A stretch of DNA of 64,000 nt. Origin: Thereva unica. Lineage: Eukaryota; Arthropoda; Insecta; Diptera; Therevidae. The DNA lies in NCBI GenBank assembly GCA_949987705.1, contig OX465284.1:69549470-69613469 (forward strand). The letters run 5' to 3'. The notes under the pieces are model-generated. The model was not told the origin of the DNA, made no database searches, and was given only the letters and a program-made list of their open reading frames with translations. How positions within the stretch are numbered: the stretch's first letter is position 1; each line of letters begins with the position of its first letter. Below, piece by piece: positions 22,795-33,045 of this stretch. The position numbers and the translations under genes were made by a program.

Positions 22795-23650
22795 TTTGTT
22801 CAGTGCGGGTCAGTGTTACTTGGCGCGTACGCCGCAGTATTCGTCGAGTCGCGCGTTCGGTTGGGCAGTGGCGACTGAAAAGTCGAGGGACTACTATGCT
22901 ACTTTCTGGCGCTCGCATAAAAATTTTGGTGTAGGATTTAGTCTTATCTTAAGGCACCTCTTTCACACACAGGTGGACGGCTGGCCGTGGCCATCTTGAA
23001 GCCAAGTATCACCATACACTCACTGGCCGCCGAGTGAATGAGGCCTGCAGTCCAAGAAAACTGACAGAAATCTTTATGTGTGTGGACATTTATCGTCAGT
23101 TTGTGCCTGAAGATCTGAACTTCTATTCAGTCTCAAGCCGTGAGGTTACGGTACGAATTCACGCCGTATCCACTGGGAACTGAAAGCAATGCACGAACTA
23201 AGAAAACCATCCACACCCGCGTTCGCGCTTGTTCGCGGGTGTTCACGGCATGAGTCAATAGCCACCTTAAGGCAGAAACAGATTGGCGCGGAGGCAATTG
23301 CGGCGGCCGTTTGCGAAAGAACTTCCCATACATTTAATATCTCCGCGCAGAGTGCCCGTGCTAGTAAATATGGTAATACGTGTTTTCTAAACGTTTTTCC
23401 AGTCAGCGTCGTCGCTTCCGCCAGCTGCCAATCTGTTTGTGCTTTTAAAGTTTTCGTTGAGGCCATGAGTATTTTCGCATTCGAATTGACAACCTGCTAT
23501 GCTAAACTGTCGTCTTTGCCCTTGTGTGTAGGGAATCATGACGTCAACTACATGCCATTGCGTGTCAGGCGGATACCGGAAATCCTCATCCAAAGTCAGA
23601 CTGAGTAATATGTGACCTTCAACGAGCCGTGCCTGCCAGCCTCGCCTGGA
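22795..23650. mobile_element. Family D repeat, longest copy
   Basis: The segment starts near CAGTGCGGGTCAG and matches, in reverse orientation, 30165-30740. Shared strings include 'actatgctactttctgg', 'ggcctgcagtccaag' and 'gttttcgttgaggccatga'. Parts of it also match 58590-58889 and 60784-60900, inside an element with hAT-type ends. A 157-bp element (23279-23435) interrupts this copy relative to the 30 kb copy. Open frames here are short and overlapping on both strands and look like by-products. It is most likely a nonautonomous DNA transposon family. Confidence 0.6.
23279..23435. mobile_element. 157-bp MITE with CAGATTGGC inverted ends
   Basis: The left end, CAGATTGGCGCGGAGG, and the reverse-complemented right end, CAGATTGGCAGC, form an inverted repeat; flanking AAA/TTT extends it outward to AAACAGATTGGC. 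The 30 kb family D copy lacks the segment, which supports insertion. The left end matches the start of the 1.3 kb element at 331-1646. Confidence 0.65.
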
Positions 23651-24079
23651 GGTGGAGAAACAACAAATATCGGCTCACTCAAATGACTGCCAAATAATGG
23701 CTGGCGTGTTCAAAATGGCTGTAACTTTGGTGAGTAGCTGTCAAAAGATGCACAATGTAGCCATCAAGTGCCCAAACGCAAGTCCACTCAACAAACATAC
23801 ATGTGAAAGACGAGACAGAGCAGAAGCAAACAATTATCTGTCAGTGGAAACTCCTCCCTTACTGCGGAACCCCTTCTGGCACCGCACGCATGCAACGGTG
23901 TCCGGCCTATCGCTCTACTATCAATGCAAGATTAAAGCGTGCCAGACTTTGTCATTGAATTATCATTTTATATAGCCAAAAATTGATTTAGAGTTCAAAT
24001 CTCAAATCTTCCTGCGAGCAATGGTGGCAATGGAGAAGACTCAATCCTGTAAGCAAGTACCTACTCCGCAAAACCGACA

Positions 24080-24560
24080 GCTTGAATCAAGTACCAGCCC
24101 CATTCTACTTCTGTGGCTCTTTAAGAAATGCATTCTGGCCCGGAATCTACATCAGGGTAACATTACTGTTCCTGCTGAGGGATTTCAGAGATAGGAGAGA
24201 ATCCAGGACAATCTTTGACATCCTTGTAGGATTTAATGGGCAAGTCACCTGGATAGCGAGTACCAATTACACGCACAGTCCTGTCCCACTATCGAATTTG
24301 GAATCGTCCGTATGCCAAAAGGGTTACCGTTCTGGTATCCTGACCCACTTACAATAATCGTCGGACAATGAGAGCATTAGCTCCAGGCTCCGGTGCCTTG
24401 AGAATCTGTAAGTGATCCATAAGGCTTGGTTTAAAGAAGAATAGCCCCTATAAACACAGCGCGCGGACATAACTCTGTCACTAGTGCGTAGAGAGGTTCA
24501 GTACGGCTTTTATAGTCGCAGTCGTATTGGTGCTTTTAACTCCCGAGAAACCGACTTAGG
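24080..24560 (-). pseudogene. Family A-like RNase H-region fragment, antisense
   Basis: The string ttcctgctgagggatttcagagat and its surroundings match 52750-52920, where the minus strand encodes RNase H-like sequence of a family A relative. The parallel runs for roughly 200 bp with about 70-75% identity by eye. The frame is destroyed on both strands, so the annotation rests on the match to the 52-53 kb copy. Confidence 0.5.
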
Positions 24561-24779
24561 CAAGCCTTTGAACCTTGACCAGCTTTATCACTTAATCGGT
24601 TTTAGTCCCCAAGTTGTGCCTACAAATTGACGATAGCTATGCCGAGAATTATCTGGGTTTTTAGGAGAGCTTTTGATGCTGGATACCTTCAATTAATAAA
24701 TGGTACGAATAGTATCCTTATTATCACATTGTTCCATCGAAAAACGTGGCACTTTTCAACGGCTATCTTGTATCTGCAA

Positions 24780-25045
24780 CACTGGTTTGGAAGCTTCTGC
24801 TCATTCGCTCAGCCACTTTTTTTGTGGACGCTACAACAAGGATTTCGTTTATGAATAACACAACACAACCATTGAACAATCTTACCCAGAATGTATTTCT
24901 AAACTACTTCGAACTAACTATTTCTCCTTCAACACACTGTCGACTTTTTATAACCTCACACCTAGGCTGCACTAAGCTTATTATTACACAATGCACCATG
25001 ATGGGACCAACGACATGGCAGACTAATAGTACAAACGGTGATTCT
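24780..25045 (+). pseudogene. Family B 3'-end fragment
   Basis: The 3' part matches the end of the 29 kb copy: 'atgcaccatgatgggacc...acgacatggcagac...acaaacggtgattc' against 'ttgcaccatgacctgaacgacatgacagac...acaaagggtgattc'. Upstream, a short frame reading 'MNNTTQPLNNLTQNVFLN' parallels 'MNRTTRLWNNLPQSVFPN' of the better copy. The fragment is 5'-truncated, as is usual for non-LTR insertions, and non-functional. Confidence 0.65.
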
Positions 25046-26489
25046 TCAACTTAGAACGGCCATACAAAAATGGTTAAAATTTGTGCTGTCACTGGTTTTG
25101 AAACTGCACTAGTAAAGGACTACAAGAGATTAAAATAAGTAAATTCTATCCTCAACAACTCGGAAATGGTAGTAATCTATATAAAGGCAGCTTAAGTACT
25201 TCTTGCCATTTTGAACAAACAGACCAACTTTTCAATTGTTAAAACTCGGCACCCAAATCCGTGATGTTCATAGTTTGTTCAAGCGTTTTTGCTGGTTGGA
25301 CAAACTGTGTCAAGTTATAAAATAATAAGCAGATGGCACTCCCTTTTAGCATACTTCCACCTCATCCAGGCATTAAAAGTCAACACAAATGCAAGTGTGT
25401 GCAAAAACAAAATATAGAAAGAAGAGGAGTTCACCACAGTTCACCTGTCATCTCCAATGCATCCTGCAACAAAGCGCACAAGAAAAGCAACAAACTACCA
25501 CTTAATCTTCACAAATGTAAATCAGAACACAGAATCAACCTGCAGCAGAAAAAAGGTAGAAATTCTGCCACGTAATTAATCTTGCCGCAAACAAACAAGA
25601 CAATGCTCCTCGACAAGGCCCCGCCATGAGGCCCCGCCGAAAAGGCGAAATCCAAATTTCTAGCGCTGCGCCCGAAACGAATTTATGAATGGGAAGTCAG
25701 AAAGTGTCACACTGTGGCACGGTCCCCCCAGCACTGCACCATCCCCGTGCAGCGCTATGGATAAAGAATGGCCCCGGTGCAACAACACGGCCCGTGGTGC
25801 GACGGGTGCATCTGCCTGAAGCCGAGTGTGCAGCAGAAGACAGTGTACCGCCAACAAATTAGCCTGCACCGAGCGCCATTAATCTCGGCGTTAATTAATA
25901 AATTAAGTTAATAACAACGCGTTTCGGTTGATCTATTGTTGGTCACTGCGGTGACATGGCGGCGGGCCCGGGGGGCCGGGTGCAGATGCGAGCTTGTAAA
26001 ACACCCTGTAAATACACGCTGCTGAAGGGGCGCAAATATTTAAGGCATGCACACACAACCAGGTCACTGCATCCAGCGAGTGGTGACAGCTCAACAATTT
26101 GTTGAATGCCAATTCGAGACAATTCAATTGAACGTGCGCACCCCCGCCCCGCTCCACGGCGACTGAAATTTCGGGGGGTTCATTCTTGGATTGGGCAGAG
26201 CCGGAGGGCGCAGGGGGGGCTCTTTTCAGGCTGTTCGGTTTATTTGCACGAAACAACCGCACAAAGCATTTCCCGAAACACAATGCCGCCGCGAGTGCAT
26301 GGGGCGAGATTGAAATTTATTTCAAACAATCCATAAATAAATTGAAATTGCGAACATCTGTGGAGGGGGCTCCGAGTGGGCCCATGGCACACACACTGTG
26401 GAAAAATTTAACACAAAAAATATGGGAGAAATCCACCCCCGCCACAGCGGGGGCGGCACACACACACTCAAATCAAAAGCGGTACTTAC
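25046..26489. other. No gene recognised; probable intron flank of the 26.5-kb exon
   Basis: From about 25.6 kb the sequence is GC-rich with blocks that look conserved in texture, adjacent to and downstream (on the minus strand) of the exon at 26490-26756. I found no further exon with matching splice sites and phase. Confidence 0.4.
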
Positions 26490-26756
26490 ATGCGATGTGT
26501 GATTAATCAAATTATTCTGTGCATGATTACTAGTTGTATTGTTATTATTATTAATGTTTTGATTTTTATTAACTATGTGATTATTCTGATAACTCGTCCA
26601 CTCGCGCTCCCGGTCCCGATTGTCCTTATCACGCTCGCGGTCCCGCTGTCCTGTATCGATTATTTTTGGTGGTTTCTCTTCAATTACGTACGTCGTTAGT
26701 TCCTCAAGAGCTGACAGACGCTTCACTTTACGTTTTTGTGCATATTTAATGGCGTA
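26490..26756 (-). CDS. Internal coding exon of an unidentified host gene
   Basis: This is the only convincing host-gene coding exon in the window. On the minus strand a polypyrimidine tract followed by TGCAG ends just before 26756, and a strong donor, GTAAGTACC, begins at 26489. The enclosed 267 bp are exactly 89 codons in one open frame, phase 0 at both ends. The product begins 'YAIKYAQKRKVKRLSALEEL', a basic, helix-like segment. It continues through 'EEKPPKIID', a strongly charged Arg/Glu/Asp stretch (about residues 37-52) and an Asn/His-rich low-complexity tail ending 'LINHTSH'. No enzyme motif, signal peptide or membrane segment is present within the exon. The composition would suit a regulatory or cytoplasmic protein, but I do not recognise the gene. 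Neighbouring exons lie beyond long introns or outside the window. Confidence 0.7.
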
Positions 26757-28240
26757 CTGCAAAGAGAAAAAAATGGAAAAAATATTAGTATTCGAGTATT
26801 TTGTGAAAGTGATTAGAATATGACTCATAAAAATTGAAACAAATCGAGCGGAACTTCAATGAAAATTCCAAAGCCGCGCTCTGTGAACTGTAGCCGAGAT
26901 AAGCGACTGAACTCAACCCTGATGAATGTTTTATCTGCACTGAAAATAGCTTGGTAGGACTTAGTTTAAAATTATTTACGACTAGAAACTTCAGAGTTTC
27001 TATTTGTAATATCAAAATGTGTCAATAGCCCTTTTTTGAACTAATATTATGGCGCGGTAGATAAAAGATGCTATTGGGACCATAAAATCAGATAAAATAG
27101 CGTTTTCGATTATATAAAAAGCTTTGTTGTTGTTGCTCGAGTTTCCTACGAAAGTGCCTTAGAATGCAGGTCAAAGAGCACATCCTCATTGATCTTTTAC
27201 GTACATCTTGTCAACAAGATACTACGGCGAGGTAGAGACTCACCTTTTGTCAGCTCGAATTATTGCTAGTGCTAGTTTCCTGTATTCAAATTCTGCTCAA
27301 CCAACCAAGTTCCTAAAGGAATACATACTTGGAACTATTGGACAGCCAGTTAGCTTCCTTTTTTCAACCAAACTACTCACTGGGATGTGTGTTTCCGCAG
27401 TGCAAACCCTAAGTCGGCGGCCCTCTTTGTTTACAGGCAAGCCACATGCATGCCACACTCTACCAAACCTACCCCGAATACAGGGTTGTGTATGAGCTCG
27501 TGAACATAAATGAAAAAGTTGTATGTCTCGTACTGGTTGTCATCTTTTTCTATTAGACGGCTTCATTGTTGGGACGTACTGGAGGTTAACGGCCATAATG
27601 TGCAATTTTTGGTTATCCATTAGAGGCGCGACTACCAGAAAGTATGTGGCTCGAGTTCTGAAGCTGATATTCCACTCGAGGCGTAGCCACCTGGATTGTA
27701 TCCATTTGCAATGGAGAAATCCTTATCTTCCTGGGTCAAATAGAAGCGTGACTGTGGTCATAGTCTAGTCATTCTGACGACTTCATACTTCAGGGCAGTT
27801 CCTGGTAGGGAAACTCTCATAGATCTCCCTATTATGAGAACTTCAGACACTTCCCTAAACAGGCTAAAGACGGCTCTACACGACGCGGTGAACGTTTCTT
27901 TCTAAGGTTTGCTTCCAACGATTACGTCAGCATCGAAAATAGCCTGAACGTGTCCAAATACAAACATTGACCGCATAATGCGTCCTACCCACAAACGACC
28001 AACGATGGAGGGTGTTCGCAGCATCATGTACAGCTGGGTTAAGTCACGCATACCAGACATCGGGAGCCTAGAACAAGCCTGCCTCTAATTTCCCTTACCC
28101 TACCGGAATGCTTCCGTCAATTTCTTCTATAATGATCTCCCAATTGAGAGCGCTGCTCAGGGGAGCTTTTTTTGAGCGCTGTTAAAGATGTTACTAAGGG
28201 AGCATTACTGGAGTTTTCATTAATTTTATAGAACGAAGAA
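26757..28240. other. No gene recognised; probable intron upstream of the exon
   Basis: On the minus strand this is the intron side of the acceptor. Short plus-strand frames at 27.2-27.8 kb have no recognisable domain. The sequence up to 28.24 kb may include decayed retroelement DNA but shows no diagnostic motif. Confidence 0.4.
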
Positions 28241-28254
28241 AACCGGCGATAATC

Positions 28255-28409
28255 TTGGTGACCATAACGGGTGGAGAGGGTCGGGCGGGAGAAGGAGTCT
28301 TTTCTCCAAAGCTTGGGATTGAAGTCTCCTTCAGACTACCCGATCACTGCAGTGCATACCAAACGGAGGTTTTAGCCATACATCATACATGGCTGTTCTA
28401 CTAATCAAA
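28255..28409 (+). pseudogene. Family A RNase H, first block
   Basis: It aligns with 4920-5055: 'aagcttgggattgaagtctccttcagactacccgatc' here parallels 'gagcttgggactaaaatctccttcagactacccgatc' there. The frame has a stop and a frameshift. It stops at 'ctactaatcaa', exactly where family B sequence starts. Confidence 0.7.
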
Positions 28410-29670
28410 CCAAAGTCATGGAGACTTTAATCAACAAAAAACTAATGGAAACGAACAAAATAATTCATGACAGACAGTACGGCTTTAGATCCAAAAGATC
28501 TATTGGCAACCTCCTTGTATGTCTAACAGAACACCACCGAAGCATCCATCGCTTTGGTGAATCTTCTCTGGTTGCTCTAGATATGCCCAAAGCCTTTGAC
28601 CGAGTATGGCACCCTGCTCTGTTGTCAAAACTCCAAGCTGTTGATATCAACTCAGTTCTAAGGAGCTGGTTTGAGAGCTTTTTTCTGGCATATTGGATGG
28701 CATCGAATCTAATCCCTACACCATCTCAGCAGGAGTTCATCAAGGATCAATTCTGTCACCCGCTCTTTTCCCAATATGTATAAAGGATCTGCTCTCAATC
28801 CCTTCCAACCCATTGCTCAGCTTCGGTGATGACACAACCTGCGTTATTCATACGCTTTCGACAATATGAGACAAGCACGTGCCACACCTTGTCTTCACCA
28901 TCGTGAACTCATGTCCAATTCTATCAAAAGGGACATCGAACAGCCAATCCTTCTCTTAGCATCTTGGGTATAACTTTATTTGAGGGCTTGCGATGGAATG
29001 ATCACATATTCCAAATCGCTAAACAAGCATCCCAATGCCTAGCATTTCTTAAGAGATGCAAATTTCTTCTCCCATCAGCAGCTAGAGCTACAATCTGCAA
29101 ATCCAACATTCGGCCCCGACTCGAGTATAACTCATTTGTCTGGGCTGGGGCCTCGAAAACCGCCTTAGCGTGGCTGGACAAGGTGCAAATCCGTGCCATA
29201 CGAATCATCGGAGATGACAGCCTTTACATCTCCATCGACTCACTGAGCCACCGTAGGAATGTAGCAGCGCTCTCCGTGCCTTATCGCTATTACAACGGCG
29301 ACTGTTCCACTAAAATCCAGGACCTTCTGCCTGCACGGCAATATTTTTCGCGCAACGCAAGACTAGCCTGCTCGGCTCACCCCAAACCCTACAGCCCCCC
29401 TTTCGCGCACAACGTGTTCTACAATTTATGAATAGAACAACTCGACTGTGGAATAATCTCCCACAGTCAGTTTTCCCGAACTCGTACAATACCCAAGAGT
29501 TTAAACGTAAGGTTCATCGCCACCTGCTCCAACACCCCCAGACCCCCCCTAATCCTATCATTTTCTTTTCTATCTTTCAAACCAAGCTTGCTACTATACA
29601 TTGCACCATGACCTGAACGACATGACAGACTGGTAATACAAAGGGTGATTCCTAAGCTTGGTTTTCCCAC
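28410..29670 (+). pseudogene. Family B CR1/Jockey-type non-LTR element, 5'-truncated
   Basis: This is the best family B copy. The frame from 28418 contains 'HDRQYGFRSKRSIGNLLVCL' and 'VALDMPKAFDRVWHPALLSK' (the catalytic Asp block, here D-M-P-K-A-F-D-R-V-W). After a gap and frameshift the box appears as 'SFGDDTTC', in place of YADD/FADD. The C-terminal part (28964-29430) reads 'ARATICKSNIRPRLEYNSFV', 'LDKVQIRAIRIIGD' and on to 'FMNRTTRLWNNLPQSVF'-like sequence after one stop. Such an RT would copy its RNA at a nicked chromosomal target. Truncation, stops and a damaged catalytic loop make this copy dead. It ends near 'acaaagggtgattc', as do the copies at 25.04 and 38.06 kb. Confidence 0.75.
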
Positions 29671-29679
29671 ATAAAATAA

Positions 29680-29852
29680 CCACAGGCGACAGAAACCAAA
29701 CTGTCTACATCTTCTCAGATAGGCAGACGGCTTTGGAGGTCCTGCGCTTTTGCACACACAGCTCTAAGACTATCTCTGAATGTCGCAGATTTCTTAACGA
29801 GATAGCTCAACAGTTCATGATCCTCCTCGCCCGGTCCCCGAAATAAAGAGGG
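29680..29852 (+). pseudogene. Family A RNase H, second block
   Basis: It resumes family A homology: 'cgacagaaaccaaactgtctacatcttc' parallels 'ggtaggaatcgaactgtctacatcttc' at about 5070. It carries 'VYIFSDRQTALEVL' with the catalytic S-D pair intact, followed by 'SECRRFLNEIA'. It ends at AGGG (29849-29852), one copy of the presumed target duplication of the next insertion. Confidence 0.7.
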
Positions 29853-30159
29853 CACGGCTCGCCTGAACTCAGTCTAACCCAAAAGTTCTGGCACTTCTGA
29901 TTTTATTGCGGCAACACTTAAATTAAACTTTCAGAAACTCAAAAAAACTAACAAGAAAAACAAATGTCGAGCTATTTTCGATTGCGAGCCTTTGTTCGAA
30001 AAGGAAAAGAAACCGTTAATTCCCTTGTTTATTTCTTTGTTTTATGAAGAACGCAGTTCTTTGTTATATATTTGAAATTTGTTTAGTATGTATTTACACT
30101 TCATAAGTTAATGTAAGCTTAAACTTTTTGTTCATATTTTGTAAAAAATAATTGCTAAG

Positions 30160-30740
30160 GGGTCGTCCATTAATTACATGAGGCGTTTTGGGCCAGGGGG
30201 TCGAGCCGAATCTCACTCAATCTCACGTAATTCAAGTGCAAAAATATTCATGGCCTCAACGAAAACTTCAAAGAGCTGCAGACTCACGCCGTGAACACAC
30301 GCGAAAAAGCTCGAGCGGGTATGCGGATGGTTTTCTCGCCTAGCTCGCGCCTTGCTTATTTTCAAGGGGATATGGCGTGAATTTGTGCCTTGAATTCACG
30401 GCTTGAGAGTGAATATAAGTATAGACCTTCAGGCTCGAACTGACGATAAATGCCCAAACACAAAAAGATTTTTGTCACTTTTCTTGGACTGCAGGCCCCA
30501 TACAGTTGGCGGCCGTTGCACGTGTGGTAAAATTTGGCCTCAAGGCGAAAACTTTCAGGCCATGGCCTGCCGGCGACCGATGTGTAAATAGAAGCCTTAA
30601 GATATGTAAATCCTACACAAACTCCAGAAAGTAGCATAGTAGTAGATTGCTAAGCCGCCAACGGCAAGCTCAACGCGCGACTCCGCGAATATTGCAGCGT
30701 TCGAACCAAGTAGCACTGAATCGCTAAAAGGCCTTTAGAA
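30160..30740. mobile_element. Family D repeat, reverse orientation, inside the long-TIR element
   Basis: It begins with GGGGTCGTCCATTAATTAC at 30160 and is homologous to 22800-23480 in inverted orientation (for example ggcctcaacgaaaacttcaa against ttttcgttgaggcc). It lacks the 157-bp CAGATTGG element present in the other copy. It is non-coding. Confidence 0.65.
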
Positions 30741-30839
30741 TATAGAAATACAGGAAGGCATTCGCCAAATTTTAGCGTAATGAAATTCTTGTCGAGTGAG
30801 TGGTAACGTTCTGGTAGTTGTGTGTACATTACAAGCGGA

Positions 30840-31080
30840 AAAGAGAGTGGAACAGAGGATAGGTAAGAAGGAGTCAGTCAGGAGTAGTAAGACCTATGGG
30901 GTGCACCAGCGAGGGAGACCCAACCTTCGCTGGTAGGATGGTGTAAACCAGGGCGCTCAGAGCTTAGGGATGTCAAACTGGTTGACATCGCCGCAGAATC
31001 GGGGACGGTGCAGAGCACAGCTGCGAGACGCCAGGACCGGATCCCGGCTGTAGAGCTGTTAAAGAAAGAAGAAAAAGACA
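30840..31080 (+). pseudogene. RTE-type ORF C-terminal fragment (family E)
   Basis: The segment with 'cagagcttagggatgtcaaac' and 'gacatcgccgcagaatcgggga' reappears antisense at 36640-36730 and at 48225-48350, in each case as part of an RTE-like C-terminal region (style 'RAQSLGMSNW...RGRCRAQLRDA'). It is short, broken, and ends in A-rich sequence ('aaagaaagaagaaaaagac') as expected of a 3' end. Confidence 0.55.
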
Positions 31081-31355
31081 AAGAAGCCCAAATTTAAGTT
31101 ATCTCAAATAAAATCTTGCACACGATCTGACCCGATTTGCTGTGGTTATGTAAATAATAAGAGATTTTTTAAAATTTGTTAAAATCTGTTTTTTTTTTTT
31201 TTTTTTTTTGGAAAAAGCGCTCGCAATCAAAAATAGCTCGACACATGTTTTTCTTTTTAGTTTTTTTGAGTTTCTGAAAGTTTCATTGAAACTTTGCCGC
31301 AATAAAAACAAAAGTGCCAAAACTTTAGGGTTAGACCGAGATCAGGCAAGCCATG

Positions 31356-31645
31356 AGGGAAGTTGCAAAGCTGACCAACTGGCTAGGAAGGGCACGACCG
31401 CCACTCTCTTTCCTGGAAAGGAGTATGCCTTGGGCCGCTTTTAAACTCCGACGCAAACGCATTGGGGGTATCCTAATAAATGCCTTTTGGCGAAATTAAC
31501 ATTGCCCTCTTATGATTGCGCGGATCACTTCGCTACTGAGGCTCGGAAGACGAGATCTCTCAACTATAGTGGGAGTGATAGGGACGCATGCCACCCGCCT
31601 AGGTTTTGAGACCTACGATTTTTGCAGAAGCTGTAAGAATTGAGG
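31356..31645 (+). pseudogene. Family A RNase H end and C-terminal region, third block
   Basis: Directly after the long-TIR element, 'ADQLARKGTTATLFPGKEYA' (split over frames) parallels 'ADELARKGTTATLLPGKE' of the 5.25 kb copy, and DNA homology continues to 'ttttgcagaagctgtaagaat'. It is interrupted by stops and ends abruptly. Confidence 0.7.
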
Positions 31646-32829
31646 TATAATGTTTCCGGGTTATTGATATGTTTTGCAGCTTTTAATTTTAACTACGTGT
31701 GCGTCATGTCAGTTTTAGATCCTCTGCACAGCACAGTACGCCCAGGGATATTCCGAAAATACAATAGTTGCTGTATTTAATGATGACAGTGCAACTACTC
31801 TTTTACGATCATCTGCAGCGTCAATTTTACAACCTTCCTTCATTAAAAAATTGAAAATTCAAATTTCATAAAAAAAACTGCACACAGCCCACGATCTTAT
31901 ACAATAATTCCTACATGTAGCTATACAGTAGAATGAGATATGTGTGTGACTATTCAATAAGACCACTGATCGACAAATGCTAATTTTAATTGGTGCACAA
32001 TGAAGCATAACAGACCTTGATATTGATAAATTGGAATCTAGAATTATTTCTTCTATCTTCTTCTCCTCTCACAATTCAGAACAGCGCGTGTGTGTCATAA
32101 CAAAATTTTGAAGTATTTCTTATGCTAATTCTGCAACCCCATTAAAATTTCATTGATTCTTAAATGACTTCATTTCACAGCTACGAAAACAGAATTCACT
32201 CGACTAAATGAGATCATATACTATATTTCCCTCCGCACAAAAATAGACCCACTTTTCACATAAACACAAAAATAAAGCATTAAACAATTACAAGTGTCCC
32301 TCGTTTACTCTCAATAATGAGTTAGCTACAACTGGCATCAATTACGTTCGCGTGTAAATAAACACAAAACTCATAATATATATCTAAAAATAATGCTTTA
32401 AAAACAAGGATGGAAAAAACACGCGATCTTCATTGAAATTCACGAAAGTCTCAAATAAACATTTTCCTTTGAAGAGATCACACACAAACAGTAAAACGCC
32501 ATCTCCGGAGCTGGGGGAATAATGCAGAAAAAACTACTCTCATCCTTTTAAGTGAGTGCCCATATTCCCCGAGAAAGCTGATTGCAAATCAGAGCAAAGT
32601 AATTAAACAAAATTCACAAGAACACCTCGTAAATTCGACTCGAGTACAACTTTCATCGCCATTTAACGAAATGTTTAGATTATTTCCACCCCAATCAAAA
32701 GCCCCATTAAAACTTGAATCATTCTGAAACTCGAGTGCAAACAAAACACCAAGATTAAACTTTAAGAAACAAAAATCTTGAGAGATGAATAACATAAACA
32801 GCAGAAAGTTAAACACTGGAGCGGCCCCA
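31646..32829. other. No gene recognised
   Basis: AT-rich, apparently single-copy DNA with no coding frame, inverted ends or RNA gene that I can support. Confidence 0.5.
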
Positions 32830-33045
32830 TCACCCCCGCTGGCAGACCCGGTCCACGGCAGGGCTGGGGGCCCCGCTCCGGCATGTGGAATGGAAGCTCC
32901 AAGTAGCACGGTAGTAACAGCAATCCATGAGCTCCACCACCGTCAGCTCGTTCGGGTCGGGAGACGCCGCCGACAAAGCGAAGTTCTGCTGGAGCAACAG
33001 AGCAACAAGAACAACAACCAAGCAAGTCGAGGGCCCTACTGACAA
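32830..33045 (-). CDS. Possible exon encoding a secretory signal-like peptide (uncertain)
   Basis: A minus-strand open frame reads 'CLVVVLVALLLQQNFALSAA' followed by 'SPDPNELTVVELMDCCYYRA'. This is a hydrophobic core with a plausible signal-peptidase site, then a Cys-containing polar segment, ending at a TGA. Codon third positions are GC-rich, unlike the surrounding AT-rich DNA, which favours coding. Against it, no ATG starts this frame, the upstream acceptor (TTGTCAG near 33040) has a weak pyrimidine tract, and another frame over the same DNA is also long. I do not recognise a family. It lies on the same strand as the exon at 26.5 kb but cannot be linked to it. Confidence 0.2.
   Translation of the reverse strand: MSVGPSTCLVVVLVALLLQQNFALSAASPDPNELTVVELMDCCYYRATWSFHSTCRSGAPSPAVDRVCQRG

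Larger units (their letters stand above)
29853..31355. mobile_element. 1.5-kb DNA element with ~140-bp terminal inverted repeats
   Basis: The left end (29853-29992) and right end (31216-31355) are inverted copies of each other over about 140 bp, roughly 85% identical by eye, with outer termini CACGGCTCGCCTGA and CATGGCTTGCCTGA. AGGG flanks both sides (29849-29852 and 31356-31359), or GAGGG if the ambiguous G is counted. Joining the flanks at a single AGGG restores the family A reading frame across the site, so the boundaries are firm. The interior holds no transposase. It contains an antisense family D segment (30165-30740) and an RTE-type tail fragment (30840-31080). The superfamily is undetermined. 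Confidence 0.85.
28255..31650 (+). mobile_element. Family A non-LTR copy carrying two nested insertions
   Basis: Three blocks of one RNase H-to-C-terminus region are separated by insertions: 28255-28409, about 29680-29852 and 31356-31640. Each aligns in order with 4920-5570 of the other family A copy. The first insertion is a family B element (about 28410-29670), the second a long-TIR element (29853-31355). After the last block the copy ends within the cysteine-rich C-terminus ('DLRFLQKL' region, about 31640). The order of insertions cannot be fixed, because neither lies inside the other. Confidence 0.75.

Noticed and set aside
23146..23608. Overlapping 106- and 139-codon frames as genes
   Set aside because: They run across family D and a MITE on both strands and break at the insertion boundary.
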